In this document: positions 7,168 through 15,324 of the stretch, one piece after another
How the letters are laid out: each line of letters starts with the position of its first letter
Numbering within the stretch: the first letter of the stretch is position 1
DNA from: Streptomyces sp. NBC_00190
GTDB taxonomy: Bacteria > Actinomycetota > Actinomycetes > Streptomycetales > Streptomycetaceae
Assembly (NCBI RefSeq): GCF_036203305.1
Contig: NZ_CP108131.1
Location: forward strand, 1,054,001-1,118,000
Length of the DNA stretch: 64,000 bases
Reading direction: 5' to 3'
Notes under the pieces: generated by a model
Databases searched by the model: none
What the model was told of the DNA's origin: nothing
The model's input: only the letters and a program-made list of their open reading frames with translations
Program-made: the position numbers and the translations under genes

Positions 7168-8186
7168 GCGTCCTCCTCGGAGGTGGTGGTGGCGGTGGTG
7201 GGCGGGGCCGGGGCCGGGGCCGGGGGCACGGTGAACGTCACCGGCGGGCGCGGGCGGTTGTCGACTTCGAGGCGGAAGACGTCGAAGCGGTTGTAGTGGC
7301 CGACGATGTCGTGCATCTGCTTGGGCTGGATGCAGCGGGCGAGGTCGATCTCGCCGTAGACGATGCCCTCGTCGTCGACGAGCGGATCCGAGACGGGGCG
7401 GCCGTCGGGGCCGAAGATGCCGGACAGGGCGCTGCGCGGGCGGGTGAACTGCTTGCGGAGTTCCTCGTCGTCCCCGGCGAGGGCGTCGACGATCTCCGGG
7501 GAGACGGTGGAGCAGGCGACGACGGAGAAGACCTTGCCCTCGAAACTGTGGGCGGCGGTTCGGACGGCGATGGCGTCCGCCATGTCGTAGTCCGCGGGGG
7601 CCACGGGCAGGGCGATGTAGCAGGAGGCGTGGATCAGTTCGCCCTGGGCGAGGAGGGCGAAGCGGGCCAGGGTGTTGGTGTTCTCGCCGCAGGCCAGTAC
7701 GCCGAGCGGCCCGACGGGGGTGGAGTGGACCCGCAGCGAGCTGCCGTCCCCGCCGGTCCAGGTGAGCTTCTCCGCCCAGGTGGGCACCAGTTTGCGGTGC
7801 ACGCCGAGGAGTTCGCCGTCGGGGGCGATGGTGAGCAGGGTGTTGTACAGGACGCCGAGGCTGTACGGGACCCGCTCGTTGACCCCGATGACGACGGTGA
7901 CGCCGTGCTGCCGGGCGGCGGCGCGCAGGGTGTCGACGTGGGGGCCGGGCACCTCGACCGAGGCCCGCTGGAGCCGCTCGAACCAGGGCGAACCCTGGAC
8001 CGGGTTCATGGTCCAGTTCCAGTACGGGTATCCGGGGACGAACACCTCGGGGAACACGACGAGTTCGGCGCCGTTGCCCGCCGCCTCGGCGATCAGGGCG
8101 ACGGCCTTGTCGACGGTGGCGGCGGGGTCGAGGTAGACGGGTGCAGCCTGGACGGCCGCGGCCGTGAAGCGGCGCAGGTTGTCCAT
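7164..8186 (-). CDS. Nitrilase (carbon-nitrogen hydrolase)
   Basis: A 340-residue nitrilase of the true nitrilase branch, which hydrolyses a nitrile to carboxylic acid and ammonia. The catalytic triad is visible: Glu47 in VVFPEVFVPG, Lys132 in HRKLVPTWAEK and Cys166 in LACGENTN. The CGEN context is typical of nitrilases rather than amidases or biotinidases. A Pro/Ala/Thr-rich tail follows residue 315. ATG 8186 is preceded by GGGAGG overlapping the stop of the hydroxylase gene 10 bases upstream. Lying inside a gentisate-forming operon, it suggests the natural input may be an aromatic nitrile or a nitrile-bearing side compound (inference). The exact substrate cannot be told. Confidence 0.9.
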   Translation of the reverse strand: MDNLRRFTAAAVQAAPVYLDPAATVDKAVALIAEAAGNGAELVVFPEVFVPGYPYWNWTMNPVQGSPWFERLQRASVEVPGPHVDTLRAAARQHGVTVVIGVNERVPYSLGVLYNTLLTIAPDGELLGVHRKLVPTWAEKLTWTGGDGSSLRVHSTPVGPLGVLACGENTNTLARFALLAQGELIHASCYIALPVAPADYDMADAIAVRTAAHSFEGKVFSVVACSTVSPEIVDALAGDDEELRKQFTRPRSALSGIFGPDGRPVSDPLVDDEGIVYGEIDLARCIQPKQMHDIVGHYNRFDVFRLEVDNRPRPPVTFTVPPAPAPAPPTTATTTSEEDA

Positions 8187-8196
8187 GAGGGCCTCC

Positions 8197-10515
8197 CTAT
8201 CGGTGGGCGGGTGCGGGTACGCGCGGCAGCCAGCGCCGACGGACGGGCGGGGCGAGCTGCCGCAGGAGTTCGAGCCGGGGAGGTACCCGGTCGGTGCGGG
8301 CGGCCGGCGGCCGGTTGCGGCCCGCCGCCCAGGAGCGCGCCCAGGGCGCCGCGGGACCCTGGTAGCCCTGGGCCGCCGCGGCGTGCAGGGTCCACAGGGG
8401 ATCGTGGAGCTGGGCGCGGCCGACACCGCAGAGGTCGGCCCGGCCGGCCAGGATGATCGAGTTCACGTCGTCGTACGTGGAGATCGCGCCGACGGCGATG
8501 GTCGGGACCCCGGTGGCGTTGCGGATGAGGTCGGCGTACGGGGTCTGGTAGCTGCGGCCGTAGCGGGGCCGCTCGTGGGCGACGACCTCACCGGTGGAGA
8601 CGTCGATGGCGTCGGCGCCCGCCTCGGCGAGCGCGCGGGCGATCGCCACGGCGTCGGCCTCGCCGAGGCCGCCCTCGGCCCAGTCCGCGGCGGAGATCCG
8701 CACGAGCAGTGCCTTGCCGAAGGGCCACACCGCCCGTACGGCGCGCAGCACTTCGAGGGGCAGGCGCAGCCGCCCGGCCAGGCCGCCGCCGTAGCCGTCG
8801 GTACGGAGGTTGGTCAGCGGCGACAGGAAGCCGGAGAGCAGGTGGCCGTGCCCGTACTGGAGTTCCAGGACGTCGAACCCGGCCCGGTCCGCGCGCCGGG
8901 CGGCGGCCGCGAAGTCCCGTACGAGTACGTCCATATCGGCGCGGGTGACCTCGCGCGGGACCCGGCTGTGTTCGTCCCAGGCCAGGCCCGAGGCGGCGAT
9001 CGGCGGCCCGTCGCCGGTGCCCGCGCGGCGGCCGGCGTGCGTGAGCTGGATGCCGAGGCAGGTGTCGGACTGGCCGTGGACGAAGTCGGTGACGCGCCGC
9101 CAGGCGGCTTCCTGTTCGTCCGTCCACAGTCCGGGGCAGCCGGGGCCGCTGCGGCCGTCGGCGCTGACGGCGGTCATCCCGGCGAGCACCAGGCCGGAGC
9201 CGCCGAGCGCCTGGGTGCTGAGGTGGACGAGGTCGAAGTCGCCCGGGACTCCCTCGTGCGCGGTGTCCAGCGCGGTGGGCGGTACGACGACCCGGTTGCG
9301 CAGCAGCAGCCCGCCGAGCCGGAAGGGCCGGAACATCGGCGGTACGTCCGGGGAAGAGGGCTCGCGGGACGCCGTGTTGACGGCCTCGGTGAAGCCCGCG
9401 TCGCGTTCGCGCAGGTTGTCGTAGGTCACGCGACGGCTGCGGGTCAGGAGGTTGAAGGCGAACTGGTGCGGCTCCTGGCCCGTGTACCGGCCGATGTTCT
9501 CGAACCACTCGAGGCTGGCCTGGGCCGCGCGCTGGGTGGACTCCACCACCGGCTTGCGCTCCTCCTCGTAGGCGGCGAGCGCCGTCGGTACGTCCGGGTG
9601 TTCGTGCAGGCAGGCGGCCAGGGCGAGGGCGTCCTCCATGGCGAGTTTGGTGCCGGAGCCGATGGAGAAGTGCGCGGTGTGGGCGGCGTCCCCGAGGAGG
9701 ACGACATTGCCGTGGCGCCAGGTGCGGTTGCGCACCGTGGTGAAGCGCAGCCACTTGGAGTTGTTGGGGATCAGCCGGTGGCCGTCGAGATGGTCGGCGA
9801 GGAGCTCCTCGCAGCGCCGGATGCTGTCCACGTCGCTGGTGCCGGGCGGGTGGTCGCGCCCGGCGAACTCCTCGAAGCCCGCGCGCCGCCAGGCGTCCTC
9901 GGCCATCTCCACGATGAAGGTGGAGCGGGTGGCGTCGTACGGGTAGGCGTGCACCTGGAGCGTGCCGAAGTCCTGCTCGTCGACGATGAAGGTGAAGGCC
10001 TCGAAGACCTTGTCGGTGCCGAGCCACATGTAGCGGCCGGCGCGTTCGTCGAGGTCGGGGCCGAAGGTGTCGGCGTAGGCGGCGCGGGTGGCCGACCGCA
10101 CCCCGTCGCAGGCCACCACCAGGTCGTACTCGGCGGCGAGTTCGGCGGCCGGCGGTGCCTGGGTGCGGTAGCGGACGTCCACCGCGAGGGCGGCGCAGCG
10201 CTGCTGGAGGATCCGCAGCAGGTGCCGCCGGCCGAGGGCGGCGAATCCGTGGCCGCCCGAGGTGAGCGTCCGGTCCCGGTAGCGGATGTCGATGTCGGTC
10301 CAGCGGGCGAACTCCGCGGACATGGCGTCGAAGGTCTCGCGGTCGGCCTGCGCGATGCCGTCGAGGGTCTCGTCGGAGAAGACGACACCGAAGCCGAAGG
10401 TGTCGTCGGGGGCGTTGCGCTCCCAGACGATGACCTCCCAGTGCGGGGAGAGCTGCTTGGCCAGGGCCGCGAAGTACAGCCCGCCGGGTCCTCCTCCTAT
10501 GACTGCCACGCGCAC
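8197..10515 (-). CDS. Bifunctional salicylyl-CoA 5-hydroxylase / OYE-type oxidoreductase
   Basis: A 772-residue natural fusion of two flavoproteins. Residues 1 to about 380 are a class A FAD monooxygenase: GGGPGG nucleotide loop at the N-terminus and LLGDAAHTAHFSIGSG near residue 270. From about 385 on it is an old-yellow-enzyme FMN reductase (FRPFRLGGLLLRNRVVVPP, QLTHAGRRA, YGHGHLLSGFLSP, GVGRAQLHDP). This architecture is shared by 2-aminobenzoyl-CoA monooxygenase/reductase and salicylyl-CoA 5-hydroxylase (SdgC type). With gentisate dioxygenase in the operon, 5-hydroxylation of salicylyl-CoA to gentisyl-CoA is the better fit. Start GTG 10515 has GGGAGG 6 bases upstream and overlaps the ligase gene by 19 bases. 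The frame stays open far upstream, but that part lies inside the ligase gene. Confidence 0.88.
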   Translation of the reverse strand: MRVAVIGGGPGGLYFAALAKQLSPHWEVIVWERNAPDDTFGFGVVFSDETLDGIAQADRETFDAMSAEFARWTDIDIRYRDRTLTSGGHGFAALGRRHLLRILQQRCAALAVDVRYRTQAPPAAELAAEYDLVVACDGVRSATRAAYADTFGPDLDERAGRYMWLGTDKVFEAFTFIVDEQDFGTLQVHAYPYDATRSTFIVEMAEDAWRRAGFEEFAGRDHPPGTSDVDSIRRCEELLADHLDGHRLIPNNSKWLRFTTVRNRTWRHGNVVLLGDAAHTAHFSIGSGTKLAMEDALALAACLHEHPDVPTALAAYEEERKPVVESTQRAAQASLEWFENIGRYTGQEPHQFAFNLLTRSRRVTYDNLRERDAGFTEAVNTASREPSSPDVPPMFRPFRLGGLLLRNRVVVPPTALDTAHEGVPGDFDLVHLSTQALGGSGLVLAGMTAVSADGRSGPGCPGLWTDEQEAAWRRVTDFVHGQSDTCLGIQLTHAGRRAGTGDGPPIAASGLAWDEHSRVPREVTRADMDVLVRDFAAAARRADRAGFDVLELQYGHGHLLSGFLSPLTNLRTDGYGGGLAGRLRLPLEVLRAVRAVWPFGKALLVRISAADWAEGGLGEADAVAIARALAEAGADAIDVSTGEVVAHERPRYGRSYQTPYADLIRNATGVPTIAVGAISTYDDVNSIILAGRADLCGVGRAQLHDPLWTLHAAAAQGYQGPAAPWARSWAAGRNRPPAARTDRVPPRLELLRQLAPPVRRRWLPRVPAPAHR

Positions 10516-12644
10516 GGCGTGCCTCCCAGTGGTTCCGAAGCGATGAGGAGCTCGGCCCGCTGCGGGCCGGCGCCGGTGAGCGCGGCCCGTACGTCGGCGG
10601 GCCAGGGGGTCGTGCCGGTCGCACGGGCGGCGGAGTGGGCGACGACCATGGTTCCGGCGGCCGCCTCCACCCCCTGCTCGCCGTAGACCGTGAACGCGTA
10701 GTGGAGCGAGCTGTCGCCGACCTTCGTGACCCTCAGGTCGGTGCGCACCGCGTCCCCGAACCAGAGCCGCGCGCGGTAGTCCGCTTCGAAGTGGACCCGC
10801 GGCGTGCTGCCGAACAGGTGGGCCAGGCCCAGGCGGCGCAGCAGGACGGCCTCGGCCGCCTCGACCCAGCGCACGACGGTGGAGTGGTGGTAGTGGCCGG
10901 CGGCATCGGTGTCGGTCCATTCGACGCGGCGCTCGACGACCACGCTGGGCAGTCGCGGCACGGGCACCTCCGGGGCGGGCGGCTCCGGCACGGGCACCTC
11001 CGGGGCGGGCGGCTCGGTCCGGTCGGCGGCGGACCGGGCCCGACTGCGCAGTTCGGCGCGCTGGAGCTTCCCGGTACCGGTGCGCGGGAGTTCGGTCACG
11101 AACTCCACGGCCCGCGGGTACTTGTACGGGGCGATGGTCTGCTTGACGTGGGTCTGCAGCTCGCGGACCGTGTCCTCGCCCGACGGGACGCCGGAGCGCA
11201 GGACGACGTACGCCGTGACGACCATGCCGCGCCGTTCGTCCGGGGCTCCGACGACACCGCACTCCTCGACGTACGGATGGGCGGCGAGCGCCTTTTCGAC
11301 CTCGGGGCCCGCGATGTTGTAGCCGGAGGAGACGATCATGTCGTCGCTGCGGGCGACGTACCAGAAGTAGCCCTCCGCGTCGCGGACATAGGTGTCGCCG
11401 GTGATGTTCCAGCCGTTCCGTACGTACGAGGCCTGGCGCGGGTCCGCGAGGTAGCGGCAGCCGGTGGGGCCCGTCACCGCGAGGAGGCCGGGCTGCCCGT
11501 CGGGGACGGGATCGCCGTTCTCGTCGACGACGGCGGCGCGGTAGCCGGGGACCGGGCGGCCGGTGGAGCCGGGCCTGATGTCCTCGTCCGCCGCCGAGAT
11601 GAAGACGTGCAGCATCTCGGTGGCGCCGATGCCGTCGATGATGCGCAGCCCGGTGGCCTCGTGGAACTCGTGCCACACCGACGCGGGCAGCGGCTCACCC
11701 GCCGACACGCAGCGTCGCAGCCCGGCCAGCCGGTCCGCCGCCCCGGCCGCCATGATCGCGCGGTAGGCCGTGGGCGCGGTGAAGAGCACGGTCACCCCGT
11801 GGTCCGCGACGAGGTCCGCCAGCTCCCGTGGGCCCGCCTGCTCGATCAGCAGGGTCGCGGCCCCCACGTAGAGGGGGAAGACCACGAGTCCGCCGAGCCC
11901 GAAGGTGAAGGCGAGGGGCGGCGTGCCCGTGAAGACGTCGTCCGGGCGGGGTTCCAGGATGTGCCGGGAGAACGTCTCGGCATTGGCGAGGACGTCGCGG
12001 TGGAAGTGCAGGGTCGCCTTGGGGCGGCCCGTCGTGCCGGAGGTGAAGGCGATCAGCGCCACGTCGTCGGCGGCCGTGGCGACGGTGGCGAAGCGGCCGT
12101 CCTTGGCCGCGCACCGCTCGGTCAGGTCTTCGGGGCCGGAGCCGCCGTAGGCGAGGACCGGCAGGCCGAGGAGGTCGGCCGCGTCGAGTTCACCGGTGTA
12201 GCGGTGATCGCAGATCGCGACCGATGGCCGGCTGATCTCGTGGAGCTCGGCGAGTTCGGCGGCCCGCAACAGCGGCATGGTGGTGACGGCGACCCCGCCG
12301 GCCTTCAGGACGCCGAACCAGGCGGCCACGAGCCAGGGGTTGTTGGGGCCGCGCAGAAGGACGCGGTTGCCCGGGACCAGGCCGAGGTCCTCGGTGAGCA
12401 CCTGGGCGACCTGGTTGGCCCGGCGCTGCAGCTCGCCGTAGGTCCAGCGTTCGGTCGGGGTGAGCAGGGCGGGGCGGTCCGGGCCCCGGCTCTCGACGGC
12501 GTCGTCGAGCAGACGCCGGGCGCAGTTGAGCCGGTCCGGATGGGCCAGCTCGGGGAGGTCGAAGTGGATTTCGGGCCAGAGGGGGAAGGGCGGCAGCCCG
12601 TCACGACAGAAGGAATCGGCATGCGCGGAAGGGGAGAGCTCCAT
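10497..12644 (-). CDS. Aryl-CoA ligase fused to a hotdog thioesterase
   Basis: A 715-residue two-domain protein. Residues 1 to about 545 are a benzoate-CoA/2-aminobenzoate-CoA-type ligase: the AMP-binding loop FTSGTTGRPKA near 205, DGIGATEMLHVF near 340, and the C-terminal lysine motif RTGTGKLQR near 535. A Pro/Glu/Val repeat linker (PAPEVPVPEP twice) joins it to a 4-hydroxybenzoyl-CoA-thioesterase-like hotdog domain (VEWTDTDAAGHYHHS near 580, then VRWVEAAEA). The ligase would make salicylyl-CoA, and the thioesterase would release gentisate from gentisyl-CoA after the next enzyme acts, so one chain serves both ends of the CoA stage (inference). Start ATG 12644 has GAGG 8 bases upstream; it is the first gene of the operon. 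Confidence 0.88.
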   Translation of the reverse strand: MELSPSAHADSFCRDGLPPFPLWPEIHFDLPELAHPDRLNCARRLLDDAVESRGPDRPALLTPTERWTYGELQRRANQVAQVLTEDLGLVPGNRVLLRGPNNPWLVAAWFGVLKAGGVAVTTMPLLRAAELAELHEISRPSVAICDHRYTGELDAADLLGLPVLAYGGSGPEDLTERCAAKDGRFATVATAADDVALIAFTSGTTGRPKATLHFHRDVLANAETFSRHILEPRPDDVFTGTPPLAFTFGLGGLVVFPLYVGAATLLIEQAGPRELADLVADHGVTVLFTAPTAYRAIMAAGAADRLAGLRRCVSAGEPLPASVWHEFHEATGLRIIDGIGATEMLHVFISAADEDIRPGSTGRPVPGYRAAVVDENGDPVPDGQPGLLAVTGPTGCRYLADPRQASYVRNGWNITGDTYVRDAEGYFWYVARSDDMIVSSGYNIAGPEVEKALAAHPYVEECGVVGAPDERRGMVVTAYVVLRSGVPSGEDTVRELQTHVKQTIAPYKYPRAVEFVTELPRTGTGKLQRAELRSRARSAADRTEPPAPEVPVPEPPAPEVPVPRLPSVVVERRVEWTDTDAAGHYHHSTVVRWVEAAEAVLLRRLGLAHLFGSTPRVHFEADYRARLWFGDAVRTDLRVTKVGDSSLHYAFTVYGEQGVEAAAGTMVVAHSAARATGTTPWPADVRAALTGAGPQRAELLIASEPLGGTPCAWQS

Positions 12645-12686
12645 GGGGCGGCACCTCAATCAGGGAGCAGCGGGGGAGACGAGAGC

Positions 12687-12716
12687 AAGGTATGTCGAAT
12701 ATTTGGCGTCCGTCAA
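12687..12716 (-). promoter_or_regulatory. Predicted promoter of the nitrilase-gentisate operon
   Basis: On the minus strand, TTGACG (12716-12711) and TACCTT (12692-12687) are separated by 18 bases, a good match to a principal-sigma promoter. It lies 43-72 bases upstream of the ligase start. The region is distinctly AT-rich for this genome (GTCGAATATTTGG, GCTCGATATCG), the likely landing place for the PaaX repressor encoded at the operon's end. Confidence 0.5.
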
Positions 12717-12781
12717 CATTGCTCGATATCGCGAGGAGTCGACGGCCTTCCCCACCCGGGGCCAGCAGGCCCCGGGGCGAC

Positions 12782-13213
12782 TCAGGGCGCCGGTATGCGC
12801 ACGCGGGCGGATTTCCCGAACTCGTCGACGACCACCGAGAGTTCACCTCCCAGGCCGACGGCCATCAACTGGACGATCAGCAGGCCGCGACCACCCTCGG
12901 AGTCCAGGTCGCCCTCGGCGCGGGGCCCGGGCAGGAGCGGAAGGGCCGCACCCTGGTCGGCGACCTCCAGCCGGAGCCATCTGCCGTCACAGGCCAACCC
13001 CACCCTCATCCGGCCGGCGCCGGCATGCCGGACGACGTTGCCGACGAGTTCGCTCACGGCCAGCAGCAGGACGTCCGTCTCGTCGGCCGGGACGCCCCAG
13101 CCCGCGAGCACGGCCCGCACCCGAGCCCTGACCCGCGGGACGGTCGCCGGGTCCGGGTCGGCGATCCAGTGGATGACGTTGCGGACGGCGCTGCCGACGG
13201 TGGTGGTGAGCAT
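12782..13213 (-). CDS. RsbW/SpoIIAB-like ATP-binding protein (putative anti-sigma factor)
   Basis: A 143-residue single-domain GHKL/HATPase_c_2 protein of the large Streptomyces anti-sigma-factor family. The N box is VSELVGNVVRHAGAG (Glu and Asn metal/ATP residues), followed by VADQGAALP and the G2-type loop SEGGRGLLIVQLMA. Such proteins bind or phosphorylate STAS-domain antagonists or sequester sigma factors. No cognate sigma or antagonist gene is adjacent; the STAS protein at 42103 is far away. ATG 13213 has GGGAG about 6 bases upstream. It is the only gene between the catabolic operon and the LacI-controlled region, and its own promoter region holds the TTACACGTGTAA site. Confidence 0.85.
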   Translation of the reverse strand: MLTTTVGSAVRNVIHWIADPDPATVPRVRARVRAVLAGWGVPADETDVLLLAVSELVGNVVRHAGAGRMRVGLACDGRWLRLEVADQGAALPLLPGPRAEGDLDSEGGRGLLIVQLMAVGLGGELSVVVDEFGKSARVRIPAP

Positions 13214-13328
13214 GTGGTGCTCCCGGAGGGGGAAGGCGACGGACCCACTGGAGCTGCTCGTGTAACTGGACCCGAAGTCTGATCGCTCATGGGCTTGTGG
13301 TCAGCGGAAACGCGTCGCTAGATTGTGA

Positions 13329-13340
13329 TTACACGTGTAA
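13329..13340. promoter_or_regulatory. LacI-type operator palindrome TTACACGTGTAA
   Basis: A perfect 12-base palindrome in the divergent gap between the anti-sigma-type gene and the esterase at 13463. Close relatives occur at 16383-16394 (before the lacI gene) and 19297-19308 (before the MFS gene), so it is probably the binding site of the LacI regulator encoded at 15323-16330. Confidence 0.6.
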
Positions 13341-13462
13341 CACGCTAACCCTCCCCGGTGAACCGCGCAAGCATTTCGGACAATCCTCGCGAAGCTCCCG
13401 CCTGTGCCCGCTCACCGGGCCCAGCCGGCCGCCCCGGCCGGCGCCGAATTGGAAGGGCCTCA

Positions 13463-14419
13463 ATGACGCAATCTCCCCCGGCCGAGTTCGACACCGCCGA
13501 CATGGCCTGGCCGCCCCCGCCGTACCACTCCCCCGTGCCGCCCGTGACCGGCCCGGACGGCATACGCCGCTTCGAGGGGGTCACGTACGCGACCAAGCCG
13601 GGCTACCGCCCCCGGCTGCTCGACGTCCAGGTGCCCGCCGGCGAAGGGCCGTTCCCCGTCGTCGTGTGGATCCACGGCGGCGGCTGGCTGGAGGGCGACC
13701 GCCGCTACCCGCCGCCGACCGTGCCCGCCGCGCTGCTGCACGGTTCGATCCTGGCGGCCGGGCTCGCGCTGGTCTCCATCGACTACCGGCACAGCCTCGA
13801 AGCGCCTTTCCCGGCCCAGCTGCATGACGTGAAGGCCGCGATCCGCTACGTCCGCCGGTTCGCCGGAGTCCTCGGCATCGACCCCGACCGGATCGGCGTC
13901 TGGGGCGAGTCGGCCGGCGGCCACCTGGCCGCGCTCGCCGGTCTGGTCGGCCCGGGCAGCCCGGACGGCGCGGCGCTGGAGGGCACGGAAGGGGTCGGCT
14001 CCGGGGAGACCGGGGTGCTGGCCGTCGTCGACTGGTACGGCTGCTCCGACCTCGTCGCCCTGGCCGCGCACCCCATGCCGCCGATGCCGTCGGGCGCCCC
14101 GTTCCCCGATCCGTACGAGGCCCTGCTCGGCGGTACCGAGGCCGAGCGCCCGGCGCTGGCGCGGGCCGCGAGCCCGGTGACGTACGCCGGGGGCCCGCAC
14201 CTGCCGCCGTTCCTGCTCGTCCACGGAACCGCGGACGGCCTGGTCCCCTACAGCCAGAGCGAGGTACTCGCCGGGGCGCTGGAGGGCGCCGGGGGCGAGG
14301 TCATCCTGGAGCCCGTCGACGGCGCGGACCACATCTTCATCGGCTCCCCGGACATCCCCGGGCTCGTCGCCCGGAGCGTGGCCTTCCTGGCCCGGCACCT
14401 CGGCTCCACCACCCCCTAG
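13463..14419 (+). CDS. Alpha/beta hydrolase, BD-FAE/hormone-sensitive-lipase-like esterase
   Basis: A 318-residue cytoplasmic esterase. The oxyanion motif HGGGW is near residue 73, the nucleophile elbow GESAGG near 155, the catalytic Asp in HGTADGLVP and the His in GADHIF near 295, giving a complete triad. This type removes short acyl groups from alcohols or sugars. Start ATG 13463 has GGAAGGG 5 bases upstream. The TTACACGTGTAA site lies about 125 bases upstream, so it probably belongs to the LacI regulon. A PAP2 phosphatase gene follows in the same direction. Confidence 0.87.
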   Translation: MTQSPPAEFDTADMAWPPPPYHSPVPPVTGPDGIRRFEGVTYATKPGYRPRLLDVQVPAGEGPFPVVVWIHGGGWLEGDRRYPPPTVPAALLHGSILAAGLALVSIDYRHSLEAPFPAQLHDVKAAIRYVRRFAGVLGIDPDRIGVWGESAGGHLAALAGLVGPGSPDGAALEGTEGVGSGETGVLAVVDWYGCSDLVALAAHPMPPMPSGAPFPDPYEALLGGTEAERPALARAASPVTYAGGPHLPPFLLVHGTADGLVPYSQSEVLAGALEGAGGEVILEPVDGADHIFIGSPDIPGLVARSVAFLARHLGSTTP

Positions 14420-14511
14420 CGCCTGTCGTCGTGCGGCGCGGCCCGGCCGCGCCCCCGTTTTCCCAGATCACCTACGGCCGCGGGCCGGGTCCGCGGCCGC
14501 GAGAGGCAGCC

Positions 14512-15258
14512 ATGTCCACACGTCCGGCCCCCGCCCGCCGCTCCGCCAGACCCGCCGGCCGAGGCGGCCCCGGCGCACTCGTCCTGGGCCTCCTGCTCCT
14601 GGGGGCCGCCGCGCTGGCGGCCCTCGTGGTCCGCTCCGACGTCGCCGATCCTCCGTTCCAGGGCCTGGACGAGCGGTGGCTGGCATGGATGGGCGGGCCG
14701 CACGAGGGGCTGTACTCGGCCCTGGCCGCGGCCCTGAACTGGTTCGGCGGCCCCCTGGGGGCCGTCGTCCCGCTCGCCCTGCTGCTCCTGCTGCTCCTGC
14801 GCGGGCGCTGGGTGTCGGCCGGCTTCCTGCTGCTGGTCTACCTCGGCGGCAACATGGCCGTCGTACAAGGGCTCAAGCACCTGGTGGACCGGCCGCGCCC
14901 GGCCCACCCGCTGGTCCGCGTCGACCACGGCTCCTTCCCGTCCGGGCACTCCGCGTCGGCGGCGCTCCTCGTCGTCATCGTCGGGGCGCTGCTGGTCCCG
15001 GCGGCCCGGCGGCGGCTGTGGTGGGCGGCGGGCACGGCCTTCACGCTCGCCATGATGTGGAGCCGTACCTGGCTGCACGCGCACTGGCTCACCGACACCG
15101 TGGCCGGCGCCGCCGCGGGCGCGGGGGCCGGGCTGGTGGCGTGGTGGCTGGTGCGGCCCGCGCTCGCGCGGGAACACGCACGTGTCCACGGCCGCCGGGG
15201 GGCAGCCGCGGACACCCCGGACTCCGTGCCCGCATCGGCCGCCGCTCCTGTGGGGTGA
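14512..15258 (+). CDS. PAP2-family membrane phosphatase, catalytically complete
   Basis: A 248-residue integral membrane phosphatase of the type 2 phosphatidic acid / undecaprenyl pyrophosphate family. It has five to six hydrophobic segments and all three motifs: KHLVDRPRP, FPSGHSAS and SRTWLHAHWLTD, including the acid His of PSGH and the nucleophile His of the third motif. It dephosphorylates a lipid or other phosphomonoester at the membrane face. Start ATG 14512 has GAGAGG upstream. It lies 92 bases after the esterase gene. A close paralogue lacking both histidines is encoded at 18096-18791. Confidence 0.88.
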   Translation: MSTRPAPARRSARPAGRGGPGALVLGLLLLGAAALAALVVRSDVADPPFQGLDERWLAWMGGPHEGLYSALAAALNWFGGPLGAVVPLALLLLLLLRGRWVSAGFLLLVYLGGNMAVVQGLKHLVDRPRPAHPLVRVDHGSFPSGHSASAALLVVIVGALLVPAARRRLWWAAGTAFTLAMMWSRTWLHAHWLTDTVAGAAAGAGAGLVAWWLVRPALAREHARVHGRRGAAADTPDSVPASAAAPVG

Positions 15259-15292
15259 TGAGCGGCGGCTGATGCGGGCCGGGTGTCCGGCC

Positions 15293-15324
15293 GAGGGGCC
15301 GGGGGACGCTTCCCCCGGCCCCTC
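15293..15324. terminator. Bidirectional terminator hairpin
   Basis: A perfect 14-base stem (GAGGGGCCGGGGGA with its complement) around a CGCT loop lies between the convergent PAP2 gene and the lacI gene and touches the lacI stop codon. No T-run follows, as is usual in Streptomyces. Confidence 0.7.

Noticed and set aside
8197..11676. A 1159-codon open frame on the minus strand including the hydroxylase gene
   Set aside because: Everything upstream of GTG 10515 lies inside the ligase-thioesterase gene in another frame, has Arg/Pro-rich shadow composition and no homology; the hydroxylase starts at the FAD motif.
8197..12644. 2-aminobenzoyl-CoA (anthranilate) pathway
   Set aside because: The fusion flavoprotein resembles that enzyme too, but gentisate dioxygenase in the same operon fits salicylyl-CoA 5-hydroxylation better.
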